Shown here: one piece after another, positions 36,056 through 44,919 of the stretch | Numbering within the stretch: the stretch's first letter is position 1 | Layout: each line of letters begins with the position of its first letter | Assembly: GCA_016649895.1 (NCBI GenBank) | Contig: JAENWR010000001.1 | Coordinates: 51,688-115,687 of the forward strand | Reading direction: 5' to 3' | Length of the DNA stretch: 64,000 bases | Source of the DNA: Acidimicrobiia bacterium | Lineage (GTDB): Bacteria; Actinomycetota; Acidimicrobiia; Acidimicrobiales; SKKL01 | Notes under the pieces: generated by a model | Database searches by the model: none | The model's input: the letters and a program-made list of their open reading frames with translations, nothing else | What the model was told of the DNA's origin: nothing | Program-made: the position numbers and the translations under genes

Positions 36056-37114
36056 ATGCTCGACGCTGTGAGGATCGTCGCCTACACCGATGGTGCGTGC
36101 AGTGGGAACCCCGGCCCTGGTGGCTGGGCCTGGGCCCGCACCGACGGTCCGTGGGCCAGTGGCGCTGCCGCGCACACCACCAACCAACGCATGGAGATCT
36201 CCGCGGCCTACGAGGCCGTGCTGGCCGCGTCAGGCCCCATCGAGGTCGTGTCCGACTCGACGTACGTCGTCAACTGCTTCCGCGACGGGTGGTGGGAGGG
36301 GTGGCACAAGCGAGGTTGGACCAACTCCCGCAAGGAGCCGGTGGCGAACCGCGACCTGTGGGAGCCGTTCATCGATCTGGTCAACGAGCGGGGCGACGTC
36401 ACCTTCAGATGGGTGAAGGGACACGGCACCGACCCGATGAACGACGTGGCCGACCGCTTGGCGGTGGCGGCCACCGCCACCCAGCGGGGGGCGTCGGGTT
36501 CCAGCCTGCCCGACGTGTCGAAGCTGCCCACCGATCCGATCGGGGCGGCCGGAGCGCCCGCCGCCGGTGCGCGCCGCGACCCGCGGCTGCCCGATCTCGA
36601 CATCGTGGAGAGCGGTGTCGCCATCTTCGGTCACCGACCGCCCGACCTCGGCGGCTACGAGCCGAACCCCATCTCCGATGCCGTCCGCTCCCAGCTCATC
36701 GAGGTGCTCGAGGCCCGCCACCAGCTCGAACCCGGCATCGTGGTGGTGTCGGGCCTGCGCCTGGGGGCCGAGCAGCTCGGCGCCGATGCTGCCCTCGCCG
36801 TCGGGCTCCCGCTCGTCGCGGTCCTGCCCTACCCCGACCCCGATACCCGATGGTCCGACGGGGCCCGCCGACACTTCCGCGATCTCATCGACGCGGCGGC
36901 CCAGGTGGTCACCCTCGAACGAAAGCCACCGACCTCGCCGTCGACGGCCGGAGCGGCGCTCGCCCGGCGCGACGCGTGGCTGGCCCGCAACGTGGCGTCG
37001 GCCATCTTGGTGTGGGACCGGGTGAACCCCTCGCTCGCCGGGCTCGCCGCCAGCCTCGAGGATCACCTGGGCGACGACGTGTGGTACCTCGAGCCGGTCA
37101 GCGATCGTCGGTGA
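36056..37114 (+). CDS. RNase HI fused to a SLOG-family domain
   Basis: 352 aa. Residues 1-145 are RNase HI with all catalytic residues: Asp12 (YTDGACSGNPG), Glu47 (RMEI), Asp67 (SDSTY), His123 and Asp133 (VKGHGTDPMNDVAD). A 40-residue Pro/Ala linker leads to a second domain (about 185-345) with VAIFGHRPPDLGGYEPNP, VVSGLRLGAEQLGADAAL and VAVLPYPDPDTRWSD, the nucleotide-binding pattern of DprA/YpsA/LOG-like (SLOG) proteins. GTG 36068 is an alternative start. The 3' end overlaps the J-domain gene by 17 bases. Confidence 0.85.
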   Translation: MLDAVRIVAYTDGACSGNPGPGGWAWARTDGPWASGAAAHTTNQRMEISAAYEAVLAASGPIEVVSDSTYVVNCFRDGWWEGWHKRGWTNSRKEPVANRDLWEPFIDLVNERGDVTFRWVKGHGTDPMNDVADRLAVAATATQRGASGSSLPDVSKLPTDPIGAAGAPAAGARRDPRLPDLDIVESGVAIFGHRPPDLGGYEPNPISDAVRSQLIEVLEARHQLEPGIVVVSGLRLGAEQLGADAALAVGLPLVAVLPYPDPDTRWSDGARRHFRDLIDAAAQVVTLERKPPTSPSTAGAALARRDAWLARNVASAILVWDRVNPSLAGLAASLEDHLGDDVWYLEPVSDRR

Positions 37115-37637
37115 GCCGGTAGATCCGCCCGAGGTCGTCGAAGGCGGCGTTGATCGACGCCATGCGGTCTTCGGCGCGCCGCCGCTCGTCGCTGTCGTCG
37201 ACGCCGTGGCGGTCGGGGTGGTGTTCCTTGGCGAGCTCGCGGTGGCGCTGCACCACGTCGTCCCACGAGGCCTCGGATGTCAGGCCGAGCGTGGACCAGG
37301 GCGGCACCCCTGCGCCACCCTGGTTGCTGCGGTCGGTCGTCGGCCGGCCCGCCTCCCATGAACCCTCGTCGACGTCGGTCGCACTGGCGCCCGCCGACCC
37401 GCTGGTGAACAGCGAGCTTGGATCCCACGGGTCGCGCGGTGGGCGCGGCGCATCGGCCGATGCGGCGTCCGCGGCCCGGCGCCGCGGCGCGCCGGACGGG
37501 GGAGACCCCCGCCAGCGGCGGTCGATCGAACGGTCGAGCTCCTCGCGGCCAGCCCACCAGTCGTGCCCCGACTCCTCGTCGATCTGGATGGGGTCGTCGG
37601 GTTCCTCGCGGCGCCGCAAGGACCACCTTCTACTCAT
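37098..37637 (-). CDS. J-domain protein (DnaJ-like)
   Basis: 179 aa. The C-terminal 65 residues form a J domain with LGLTSEASWDDVVQRHRELAKEHHPD; HPD at 140-142 is the Hsp70-contact motif. The N-terminal 110 residues are charged and disordered. It should stimulate a DnaK but lacks the G/F and zinc domains, so is a specialised J-protein. Convergent with and overlapping the RNase HI fusion gene. Confidence 0.8.
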   Translation of the reverse strand: MSRRWSLRRREEPDDPIQIDEESGHDWWAGREELDRSIDRRWRGSPPSGAPRRRAADAASADAPRPPRDPWDPSSLFTSGSAGASATDVDEGSWEAGRPTTDRSNQGGAGVPPWSTLGLTSEASWDDVVQRHRELAKEHHPDRHGVDDSDERRRAEDRMASINAAFDDLGRIYRLTDDR

Positions 37638-37727
37638 GAGCTCACCTGTCCGGCTCCTTCAGACCCGTGGCGGCGCCGTTCGTGGACGTGGCGATGATAG
37701 GACACCGGTCGGGCAGATCCGTAGGCC

Positions 37728-37777
37728 GAACGGCCCCTTCCGTGCTCCGTACGGTGCTGGGCCATGAGGTCGACTTC
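37728..37777 (+). repeat. Direct repeat, left copy, flanking the glycosyltransferase segment
   Basis: About 50 bases beginning GAACGGCCCCTTCCGTGCTC, containing CGTACGGTGC and ending TCGACTTC. Closely matches 39656-39707 with a few indels. The copies bracket the glycosyltransferase and small downstream gene. Confidence 0.65.
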
Positions 37778-37807
37778 AAGGGAGCGGGGCGCAACCGATG
37801 GAACACG

Positions 37808-39380
37808 GTGGAACCACGACCAGCGATACCCGTTTCGGTGGACACCGTGTCGATCGGTTCCTCCGGGCGTGCCGACCGACCATCCGAGGAGCGACCTGGC
37901 CGGGGAAAGGTCGCGCGCCGGCGCCCCACCGGCGGGTGGCTGGGCCGCTTCGTCGGTCTTGTCATCGCGGTCATCGCAATCGGTGGAGCTGTAGTGCTGT
38001 GGACCGGGGTCTCGGCCGGCGACCTGCCGGGCGCCGAGGACGCTCGGACTGGCAGCGTCCTGGATCTCTGGAGCATCAGATACGAACCGCGTGCCCCCTC
38101 CGTGGCCCTCGTGATGGCGGCGGTGGCGCTCCGGGGTTGTCTTTGCCGCCGCAGCGGCCCTCGTGGAGCGCATCGTGCTGGACCGTTCGCGGCGCTCGAC
38201 GGACGCAGCGACCAAGGTCCTCGCCCCGAAGATCGTGATGGGCGCGACCCGCAACGTCTACGCCGGTCCGGTGACCGTGACGGTGCTCATCCCTGCCCAC
38301 AACGAAGCGACGTCCATCGGGGCCACGCTGGCGTCGCTCCACGCGCAGGACCCTGCTCCGAATCGGATCATCGTCATCGCCGACAACTGCACCGATGCCA
38401 CCGCCGTCGTCGCCGAAGCGCACGGTGCCGAGGTGTTCGCCACCCTCGCCAACCAGCACAAGAAGGCGGGCGCGCTCAACCAGGTGCTGCGCGGTCTCCT
38501 CGACCAGATGGGTGACAACGACCTCGTGATGTGCATGGACGCCGACACCGTGCTCGATGATGGCTTCCTCGCCGCAGGCGTCCAGCGCTTCACGGCTGAC
38601 CGGGCCCTCATGGCGATCGGTGGCCTCTTCTACGGCGAGGAGGACCACGGCCTCCTGGGACAGCTGCAACGCAACGAGTACCTCCGGTATTAGCGCGAGA
38701 TCCGACGTCGGCGCGGTCGGGTGTTCGTGCTGACAGGGACGGCCTCGATGTTCAGGGCGCGTGCGCTGCGCACGGTGGCGATCAACCGCGGAGGCCTGCT
38801 CCCAGGCGTGGAGGGCGACGTCTATGACGTCGCGGCGCTCACCGAGGACAACGAGCTGACGGTGGCGATCAAGTCGCTCGGCGGTCTGATGGCGTCACCA
38901 AATGCCTGTCGGGTCGTCACCGAGCTCATGCCCACCTGGTCGCACCTGTGGACCCAGAGGCTGCGGTGGCAGCGCGGGGCGCTGGAGAACCTGGGAGCGT
39001 ACGGTCCGCGACCGGCGATGCTGCGCTACTGGGCTCAGCAGCTGGGAATCGGCTACTCGGTCATCGCGCTGAGCTCGTTCTGGCTGCTCATCGTGGTCAC
39101 CGCGCTGTCGACCGACGGCTGGGTGTGGTTCCCCTTCTGGATCGGGGTTGGCGGCATCTTCGTCGCCGACCGCGTGGTCAGCGTGTGGGGCGGCGGTGCG
39201 CGGGCCCGCATCCTTGCGCTCTTCTTGATCCCGGAGCTGCTCTACGACGTGTTCCTCGACGTGGTCTACGTGAAGGGGATCCTCGACATCACCTTCGCGC
39301 GTGACGCCGCGTGGGGACACGTCGATCGCGACGGTGTTGGCGGAGACGCGATCAGTGGACGGATCGAGGTGCTCGCATGA
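37808..39380 (+). pseudogene. Membrane glycosyltransferase family 2, broken by a frameshift and an amber stop
   Basis: Conceptually about 520 codons. The N-terminal part has transmembrane segments (GRFVGLVIAVIAIGGAVVLW). An extra C at 38132 shifts the frame; correcting it gives MAAVALGVVFAAAAALVERIV, joined to the GT2 domain VTVLIPAHNEATSIGATL, CMDADTVLDD (DxD), and ALTEDNELT / QRLRWQRG. An in-frame TAG at 38691-38693 interrupts QRNEYLRY and REIRRRRGRVF. C-terminal membrane helices follow. The layout is that of processive polysaccharide synthases. The GTG at 37808 is only a candidate start. Confidence 0.8.
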
Positions 39381-39601
39381 CCGCGTGGGGCGTCCTCGCC
39401 GGTCTCGTCTTCCCCGAAGGTCTGATGCAGACGCCGTGGTTCGCCGACCTGAGCGCCTTCGTGTCCATCAACACCGTGGCCTACGTGACCCTGGCGATCA
39501 TCAAGACGCTGCCCAAGGCGTACCTGAGCGACTGGGTCGATCGACGCGAGCGCCGTACGGAGAACCGCAGCATCTTTCCTGACACCGGCCCGTTGCGGTG
39601 A
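39377..39601 (+). CDS. Small protein downstream of the glycosyltransferase
   Basis: 74 aa. ATG overlaps the glycosyltransferase stop (ATGA). One moderately hydrophobic stretch (SINTVAYVTLAIIKTLPKAYL) precedes a basic tail (DWVDRRERRTENR). Probably a membrane-associated accessory of the synthase locus; no family recognised. Confidence 0.55.
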   Translation: MTAWGVLAGLVFPEGLMQTPWFADLSAFVSINTVAYVTLAIIKTLPKAYLSDWVDRRERRTENRSIFPDTGPLR

Positions 39602-39655
39602 GGGTCCGCGACCGACCCCGCCGGCGCCTCCCGGGATGGGTCGGCGCCGCAGGCT

Positions 39656-39707
39656 GAACAGCCCCTTCCGTGCTCGCGTACGGTGCAGCACCATGAGGGT
39701 CGACTTC
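39656..39707 (+). repeat. Direct repeat, right copy, flanking the glycosyltransferase segment
   Basis: Begins GAACAGCCCCTTCCGTGCTC and ends TCGACTTC; near-copy of 37728-37777. Confidence 0.65.
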
Positions 39708-39720
39708 CGGCTCTGAGCAC

Positions 39721-39870
39721 CTCGTGCAGGCCGAGCACATCCCCCGGGTGACGGTCTCGACGGTGGCGTTCGCCCTGCGGTCGGTCATCCAGCTCAAGGC
39801 CGGCGATGTCGTGCGGATGCTCACGCCCGGTGGAGGCCGCTGGGGAACACCGACATCGAACGACATCTAA
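39721..39870 (+). pseudogene. Hydantoinase B 3'-end fragment, copy A
   Basis: Reads AEHIP then an insertion and VIQLKAGDVVRMLTPGGGRWG, ending TAA at 39868-39870. It matches the last part of the fuller copies C and D (LPDKCTIHLKAGDVFRMLTPGGGGWG). The rest of 39602-39934 has no gene. Confidence 0.6.
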
Positions 39871-39934
39871 CAGATCCAAACGGCGCCCGCAGCGGTATCG
39901 GCATGTCGTAGCGCTCGCCGATCGGTTCGAAGTG

Positions 39935-40641
39935 TCAGTCGGAGATCGCCGACTCCCAACCCTCGACCACGACGGCCAGCTCGGAAGCGAAGTTGATCCG
40001 CCGGGGCGTTCCGTCACTCCCAGGGACCTCCGTAGCGAAGGCCAGCACCAGGTCATCCGCCGGCAATTGGGTTGCGAGCTCCGCCAGGCGAATCGGCAGC
40101 TCTCGGCCGGGCCAACCTTCTGGCGGGTCCTCGAGCGGTGGTACGCCGACCGTGATGTAGAGGTCGGCGAGGACCTCGTCATCGACAGGGACGACTTCGA
40201 CGGTCACGTCCAACTCGAGGAGGTCGCCGACGGTGCGACGGACCGGGGTGTTCGGTGATTTGATCGCCTCGCCGACCATGTGGCGGGTGCCCGGTCCGAT
40301 CTGATGGTTGGAGTCGAGGGTCTCCCTCTCGACTTCGAGCACGGTGTAGTCGTCCTCGTCGGGCAGCAGCTCGTGGTTGACGGTTCGCTTCTCGAACTCG
40401 GTGTGGTCGTGGTGGGCGACCCACCCAAGGAACCAGCAGGCCCGGTCGACACGTCGCGGCGCAGCGCTCGGAACTTCCTCACGATCGCCCGCTGTCGGAT
40501 GGCCTGCTCGATGCCGTCGAGGTCGCCGGGCGCTGTGCCGGCTGGGCAGTCCAGGTCGTCGAGCGCGCGCATCGTGAAGCGCAGCGCGTACGCCAACACG
40601 TTGGATGATGGTTCGCCCGCTTCGGGACCCTCGTTGGGCAC
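39935..40641 (-). pseudogene. Unknown gene split by a frameshift, partner of the HTH gene
   Basis: The 5' part (from GTG 40641) reads EPSSNVLAYALRFTMRALDDLDCP and RQRAIVRKFRALRRDV. The 3' part (to TGA 39935) reads CWFLGWVAHHDHTEFEKRTVNHELLPDEDDYTVLEVE, then VGDLLELDVTVEVVPVDDEVLADLY. They join at about 40430-40450 after a one-base change. About 235 codons if repaired. The start is three bases after the HTH gene stop, so the two formed a unit. No family recognised. Confidence 0.6.
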
Positions 40642-40644
40642 CGC

Positions 40645-41052
40645 TCAGGAGGTGTGGTCGCGCCGAGCGATTCTCGCCTGAGCACGCTTCCGAGCCGCCC
40701 CCGTCCTCCGCGCTGCGGAGGCGTCGACCTTCGCTTCCCGTACGACCGCAACTGCATCCCGGCCCGCCGCCGCCCGCTGCTCCCGCAACGCGTGCACCGA
40801 CGTCAACGGGACCTTGTGATGCGCGCCGGTCTTGCGGTCTTCGAGCAGGCCCTCATGGATCCACCGGACGACCATCGGTCGCGACACGCCGAGCAGGAAG
40901 GCTGCGTCCTGGGGCGAGACCGTCGCTTCATCCTCGAGCACCAGCTCGACGAGGCGAGCCTGATCTGGTGTGAGCGTGACCTCAGACCCGTCGGCGCGCC
41001 GGACAGCGGTGGGTACCGGTCGCTCTGAGGTCGTCGTGTGCAGGTCGGTCAT
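40645..41052 (-). CDS. Helix-turn-helix protein, antitoxin-like
   Basis: 135 aa. An excisionase-type HTH, VSPQDAAFLLGVSRPMVVRWIHEGLLEDRKTGAHHKVP, is followed by a basic tail (RKRAQARIARRD). ATG 41052 has GAGGAGG seven bases upstream. Such proteins usually precede toxin genes; here the next gene is broken. Confidence 0.8.
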   Translation of the reverse strand: MTDLHTTTSERPVPTAVRRADGSEVTLTPDQARLVELVLEDEATVSPQDAAFLLGVSRPMVVRWIHEGLLEDRKTGAHHKVPLTSVHALREQRAAAGRDAVAVVREAKVDASAARRTGAARKRAQARIARRDHTS

Positions 41053-41257
41053 CTTGCCTCCTCAAACTGAAGCAACTGTAAGCGAAGTCTGAGCTACGAC
41101 TACCTGAAGTAGATGTCGCCGTGGTTGCCCAGCATTGGAGTTCGCACGGACGGTCGTTCGGCCAGTGGTGTGCTGTGTTGCCGAGGTGACCAACACAGAT
41201 CAAGTTGACTACCGCTTGGCGAGGGGTGTGCCCGGCCAGTCCGGAATCCACACCAAC

Positions 41258-41637
41258 ATGACAAATACGGAAAATACGCCGATCGAGGCGCTGGAGCGGG
41301 CGTTCCCGATGCGGGTTCTCCGGCAGCGTCTGCGCAGGGGAGCGGCGGCGCGGGGTGGTCCGCCGGCGGCGAAGGGATCGAGCGCGACCTCCAAGTGCTC
41401 ATCGACGCCACCGTGTCGCTGATCACCGAACGCCGAGTGAGCCAGCCGTGGGGCCTCGCCGGCGGTGAGCCCGGAGCTGTGGGGGCGAACTGGCTCTTGC
41501 CGGGTGGCGACGAGAGCCGCGCGGAGCGCCTGCCCGACAAGTGCACGATCCTCCTCAAGTCCGGCGACGTGTTGAGGATGCTCACACCCGGCGGTGGGGG
41601 GTGGGGACCTTCGCCTGTGAAACCTGAGGACGGCTGA
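41258..41637 (+). pseudogene. Hydantoinase B 3'-end fragment, copy B
   Basis: MTNTENTPIEALERAFPMRVLR in one frame, then TVSLITERRVSQPWGLAGGEPGAVGANWLLPGG and LPDKCTILLKSGDVLRMLTPGGGGWG in another: a frameshift lies at about 41340-41400. It is the last ~115 residues of HyuB-type proteins, not a whole enzyme. The 690 bases between the HTH gene and 41740 hold this and a short lead-in (GGTGTGCTGTGTTGCCGAGG) shared with copy C. Confidence 0.75.
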
Positions 41638-41739
41638 GAAGGCTGACGATCAGGCTCGTAGCCGACAGTCGGCAGGCCGTCGTCCGCCGGGTCGCCTGGA
41701 GGAGTCCATCCTTCGGCCGTGTCGGCGTAGGCTGTCTGC

Positions 41740-41925
41740 GTGCCGAAGAAGCCTTTGTTGCGAGCGATGACGAACTCGGAGTTCAACGAGCTGCTGCGAG
41801 ACGCCCCGCAACCGACGGTCGATGACGTCTCGATCACGAGTGACGGTCGCAGGCTCGACACGAAGGAGAAGGTTCTGGCCTTCTGCGCGGAGCTCGCTGC
41901 TGAGCGGGCTCATGCGAGTTCTTAG
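41740..41925 (+). CDS. Small protein preceding a nucleotidyltransferase, antitoxin candidate
   Basis: 61 aa, GTG 41740. KPLLRAMTNSEFNELLRDAPQPTVDDVSITSDGRRLDTKEKVLAFCAEL. Located 11 bases before the nucleotidyltransferase gene in the same direction. No family is recognised; the role is inferred only from the paired layout of nucleotidyltransferase toxins. Confidence 0.6.
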   Translation: MPKKPLLRAMTNSEFNELLRDAPQPTVDDVSITSDGRRLDTKEKVLAFCAELAAERAHASS

Positions 41926-41936
41926 CCGGAGCTGAC

Positions 41937-42467
41937 TTGACCGACGAGACCCTCCTCGACCGCGACCGGCTCATCGAGTGCCTGGGCAGGTTCGGGGTCG
42001 AGTACCTGCTCGTCGGCGGTATCGGCGCGCAGATGCACGGGGCGGTACGACCGACCAGCGACTTCGATTCGTTGCCGGCGACCTCGAAGGACAACTTGGA
42101 CCGGCTGGCCGGTGCGATGCGGGAGCTGAACGCTCGACTTCGGGTGGAGGGGCTGACCGACGAGGAAGCGCGGGCCCTGCCATTGCCGATCGACGCCGAG
42201 ACTCTGGGCCGGATGGACATCTCCACGTGGCGAACCGATGCCGGCGATCTCGACGTGTTGACGGCGATCCCGACTCGCGATGGCGGGCGGGCCGCATATG
42301 ACGATCTCATCAGGAGGGCCAAGCAAGTCGAGGTGGGGGGCATCGCTGTCTCGGTTGCGGCTCTGCCTGACATCATCGCGTCGAAGGAGTGGGCGGATAG
42401 GCCCAAGGACCGAGAGGCACTGGTTGAGCTCCGTGAGCTCCAGAAGCGCACGCAACCTGACCGGTAG
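41937..42467 (+). CDS. Nucleotidyltransferase-fold protein (AbiEii/MNT-like)
   Basis: 176 aa, TTG start. GVEYLLVGGIGAQMHGAVRPTSDFDSL carries the GG...S/G and D-x-D metal motif of minimal nucleotidyltransferases; AALPDIIASKEWADRPKDREALVEL near the end is also family-like. Such proteins act as toxins or anti-phage effectors by transferring nucleotides to tRNA or proteins. It lies between two hydantoinase fragments (B and C). Confidence 0.75.
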   Translation: MTDETLLDRDRLIECLGRFGVEYLLVGGIGAQMHGAVRPTSDFDSLPATSKDNLDRLAGAMRELNARLRVEGLTDEEARALPLPIDAETLGRMDISTWRTDAGDLDVLTAIPTRDGGRAAYDDLIRRAKQVEVGGIAVSVAALPDIIASKEWADRPKDREALVELRELQKRTQPDR

Positions 42468-42525
42468 GTGGGGACGGTCAAGGTCGCAGAAGCGGTCCGG
42501 TCACGGGTGTGCTGCGTTGCCGAGG

Positions 42526-42876
42526 TTGACAAATACGCGGAACACGCCCATCGAGGTGCTGGAGCGGGCCTTCCCGATGCGGGTCCTGCGATACCGACTG
42601 CGACGCGGGAGCGGTGGTGCCGGGTGGGCACCTGGTGGTGAGGGCATCGAGCGCGATCTGCTCACGCTCGAGGACGGCACCGTGTCGCTGATCACCGAAC
42701 GGCGGGTGTCGCAGCCGTGGGGCCTCGCCGGCGGTGCGCCGGGCGCGGTGGGGGAGAACTGGCTGTTGCCGGCGGCGACGAGAGCCGAGCGCCTACCAGA
42801 CAAGTGCACGATTCACCTGAAGGCCGGAGACGTCTTCCGGATGCTGACGCCTGGCGGCGGCGGATGGGGGCCGGTG
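42526..42876 (+). pseudogene. Hydantoinase B 3'-end fragment, copy C
   Basis: The best-preserved copy, in one frame: TNTRNTPIEVLERAFPMRVLR, GSGGAGWAPGGEGIERDL, TVSLITERRVSQPWGLAGGAPGAVGENWLLP, LPDKCTIHLKAGDVFRMLTPGGGGWG. It lacks the catalytic N-terminal three quarters of HyuB. It joins directly to an HsdS fragment at about 42880. Confidence 0.78.
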
Positions 42877-42879
42877 TTG

Positions 42880-43277
42880 GCGCCGCGGTCCGAGTCATTG
42901 AGGTCAATCAGTCGATGCTCAGCGAGGTCCGGCTTCCGTTACCACCCCGCGAGGAGCAGTCCCGCATCGTCGAGGAAGTCGAGCGGCAGATGTCGTTCAT
43001 CGAGGCCTGCGAGCGCTCGGTCGACACCGGCCTCGAAGTGTCGGCAACGATCCGCCGGTCCGTGCTCAAGGCAGCGTTCGAAGGGCGGCTCGTCTCCCAA
43101 GACCCGACCGATGAGCCGGCGTCGATCCTGCTGGAGCGCATCCGCGGGCGAGCGGGCGGCGGCCCCGAAGCCGAAGAAGCGACGGGCCAGGGCAACGGCA
43201 TGATGGGCCGTCACACCCACCCGGTACCGTCGAGCGGTGCTGTGATCAGAGACTCCCGAGGAGGTGCGCAGCCGTGA
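42880..43277 (+). pseudogene. C-terminal fragment of a type I restriction specificity subunit (HsdS)
   Basis: VIEVNQSMLSEVRLPLPPREEQSRIVEEVERQMSFIEACERSVD, then VLKAAFEGRLVSQDPTDEPASILLERIRG, is the conserved terminal helix region of HsdS. The two target-recognition domains are missing. Its upstream sequence is hydantoinase copy C. The stop overlaps the GTG of the ImmA gene (GTGA). Confidence 0.78.
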
Positions 43278-44434
43278 GTATCCGAGTAGAGGTTCGACCT
43301 CCATTGTTGGAGTGGGCTCGGGCGCGGTCCGGCATCGCGCAGGAGGACTGGGACCGCCGCTTCCCGCGGTACGAGGCTTGGTTGGCCGGCGAGACTGCGC
43401 CGACCCTGAAGCAGCTCGAGGAGTTCGCCCGCAAGACCCACACGCCGGTCGGGTTCCTGTTCCTCGACAGGCCACCGGCCGAGCCGGTTCCGATCCCAGA
43501 CTTCCGCACGGTGGGCGATCGACCCGTCGGCGCTGGCGAGGTGGTCTCCGCTGATCTCCTCGATGTCGTCTACACCTGCCAGGCCCGCCAGGAGTGGTAC
43601 CGGGATCACCAGCTGCTCAACGGCGAGCCGCCACTCGCCTTCGTCGGCACAGCGACGACGACGACTCCCACCGAGCGAGCCGCGGCCGACATGAGCCTCC
43701 AACTGGGCTGGGATGCCGAGGCTCGGGCCCGGTACCGCACCTGGGTCGATGCGCTGACCCGGTTGCGAGAGAACGCAGAGGCAGCCGGCGTGCTCGTGAT
43801 GATCAGCGGCATCGTCGGGTCCGACACCCATCGCAAGCTCGTCCCGGACGAGTTCCGCGGCTTCGCGCTCGCCGATACCTACGCGCCACTCGTGTTCGTC
43901 AACGGCGCCGACAGCAAGGCCGCCCAAGTGTTCACGCTCGCACACGAGCTCGCCCACTTGTGGCTTGGCGAGACGGCGCTCTCCGATCTCGATCCCGCAT
44001 CCGTTCGCGACAACACGGTCGAGCGCTGGTGTAATCAGGTCGCCGCCGAGCTGCTCGTCCCGATGGAGGAGTTCCGAGCCCAGCTCGACGCGTTCGCCGA
44101 TGTCCGGAGCCAGCTCCAACCGCTGGCCGAGCACTTCCGGGTGAGCACCCAGGTGATCCTCGGTCGCTTCCGCGAGGCAGGCGAGCTGACGTGGGACGAG
44201 TACCTGCATGAGCTCGGGGTCGAACGGGCTCGAGTCGCCGCGATCGTTGCCGAGCGTGGTAGCGGGGGGAACTACTACAACACCAAGCCCGTCCAGATCG
44301 GGAAGCGCTTCGCTCGTGCCCTCGTCGCCAGCGCGATGGAGGGGCAGACCTCCTACACGGAGGCGTTCCGGCTGCTCGGGCTGAAGAAGGCATCCACGTT
44401 CGACGGCCTCGCCGACCGGCTCGGAGTGCGCTGA
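43274..44434 (+). CDS. ImmA/IrrE-family metallopeptidase with N-terminal HTH-like region
   Basis: 386 aa. The N-terminus (LLEWARARSGIAQEDWDRRFPRYEAWLAGETAPTLKQLEEFARKT) looks like an XRE-type helix-turn-helix. The zinc-protease motif HELAH is at 224-228 in VFTLAHELAHLWLGE. It is encoded immediately before a DUF4411 PIN-like gene with a shared base at the stop/start, a known toxin-antitoxin-like pair in which the ImmA protein is the antitoxin side. Confidence 0.85.
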   Translation: MSIRVEVRPPLLEWARARSGIAQEDWDRRFPRYEAWLAGETAPTLKQLEEFARKTHTPVGFLFLDRPPAEPVPIPDFRTVGDRPVGAGEVVSADLLDVVYTCQARQEWYRDHQLLNGEPPLAFVGTATTTTPTERAAADMSLQLGWDAEARARYRTWVDALTRLRENAEAAGVLVMISGIVGSDTHRKLVPDEFRGFALADTYAPLVFVNGADSKAAQVFTLAHELAHLWLGETALSDLDPASVRDNTVERWCNQVAAELLVPMEEFRAQLDAFADVRSQLQPLAEHFRVSTQVILGRFREAGELTWDEYLHELGVERARVAAIVAERGSGGNYYNTKPVQIGKRFARALVASAMEGQTSYTEAFRLLGLKKASTFDGLADRLGVR

Positions 44435-44919
44435 TGGCCTACCTCCTCGACGCCAACGTCTTCATCTCGGCCAAGAACAACCACTACGGGTTCGAGTTCT
44501 GCCCTGCGTTCTGGGACTGGCTCGATTCCGCGCACGCGGCCGGCACGGTGCAGAGCGTCGACCGGGTCTACGACGAGCTGATCGAGCGAGGCGACGATCT
44601 CAGCGACTGGGCCCGTGCACGGCGTGAGTTCTTCGTGGCGTTGACGGCTGACGACGTCCGAGCGGTCGCCGAGGTCAACCGGTGGGCGAACGATTCAATG
44701 GACTACGACCCGGCGGCCAAGGCGGAGTTCGCCGACTCCTTCCTCGTGGCACAGGCCTACGCCGGTGGCCATACGGTCGTCACCCACGAGCGCATAAGCG
44801 ACGGGCGCAAGCGGATCAAGATCCCCAATGCCTGCGCCGCACACGGGGTGCAGTGGAATACGCCGTTCCACATGCTTCGGGTCGAGCAGGCCCGGTTCGT
44901 CCTCGAGGGAGCAGCCTGA
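44434..44919 (+). CDS. DUF4411 PIN-like toxin
   Basis: 161 aa. LLDANVFISAKNNHYGF and EFADSFLVAQAYAGGHTVVTHE give the PIN-fold acidic residues; KRIKIPNACAAHGVQWNTPFHML is the DUF4411 tail. Start overlaps the ImmA stop, and its own stop overlaps the HsdM start, so the pair is inserted neatly inside a type I R-M locus. Confidence 0.87.
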   Translation: MAYLLDANVFISAKNNHYGFEFCPAFWDWLDSAHAAGTVQSVDRVYDELIERGDDLSDWARARREFFVALTADDVRAVAEVNRWANDSMDYDPAAKAEFADSFLVAQAYAGGHTVVTHERISDGRKRIKIPNACAAHGVQWNTPFHMLRVEQARFVLEGAA

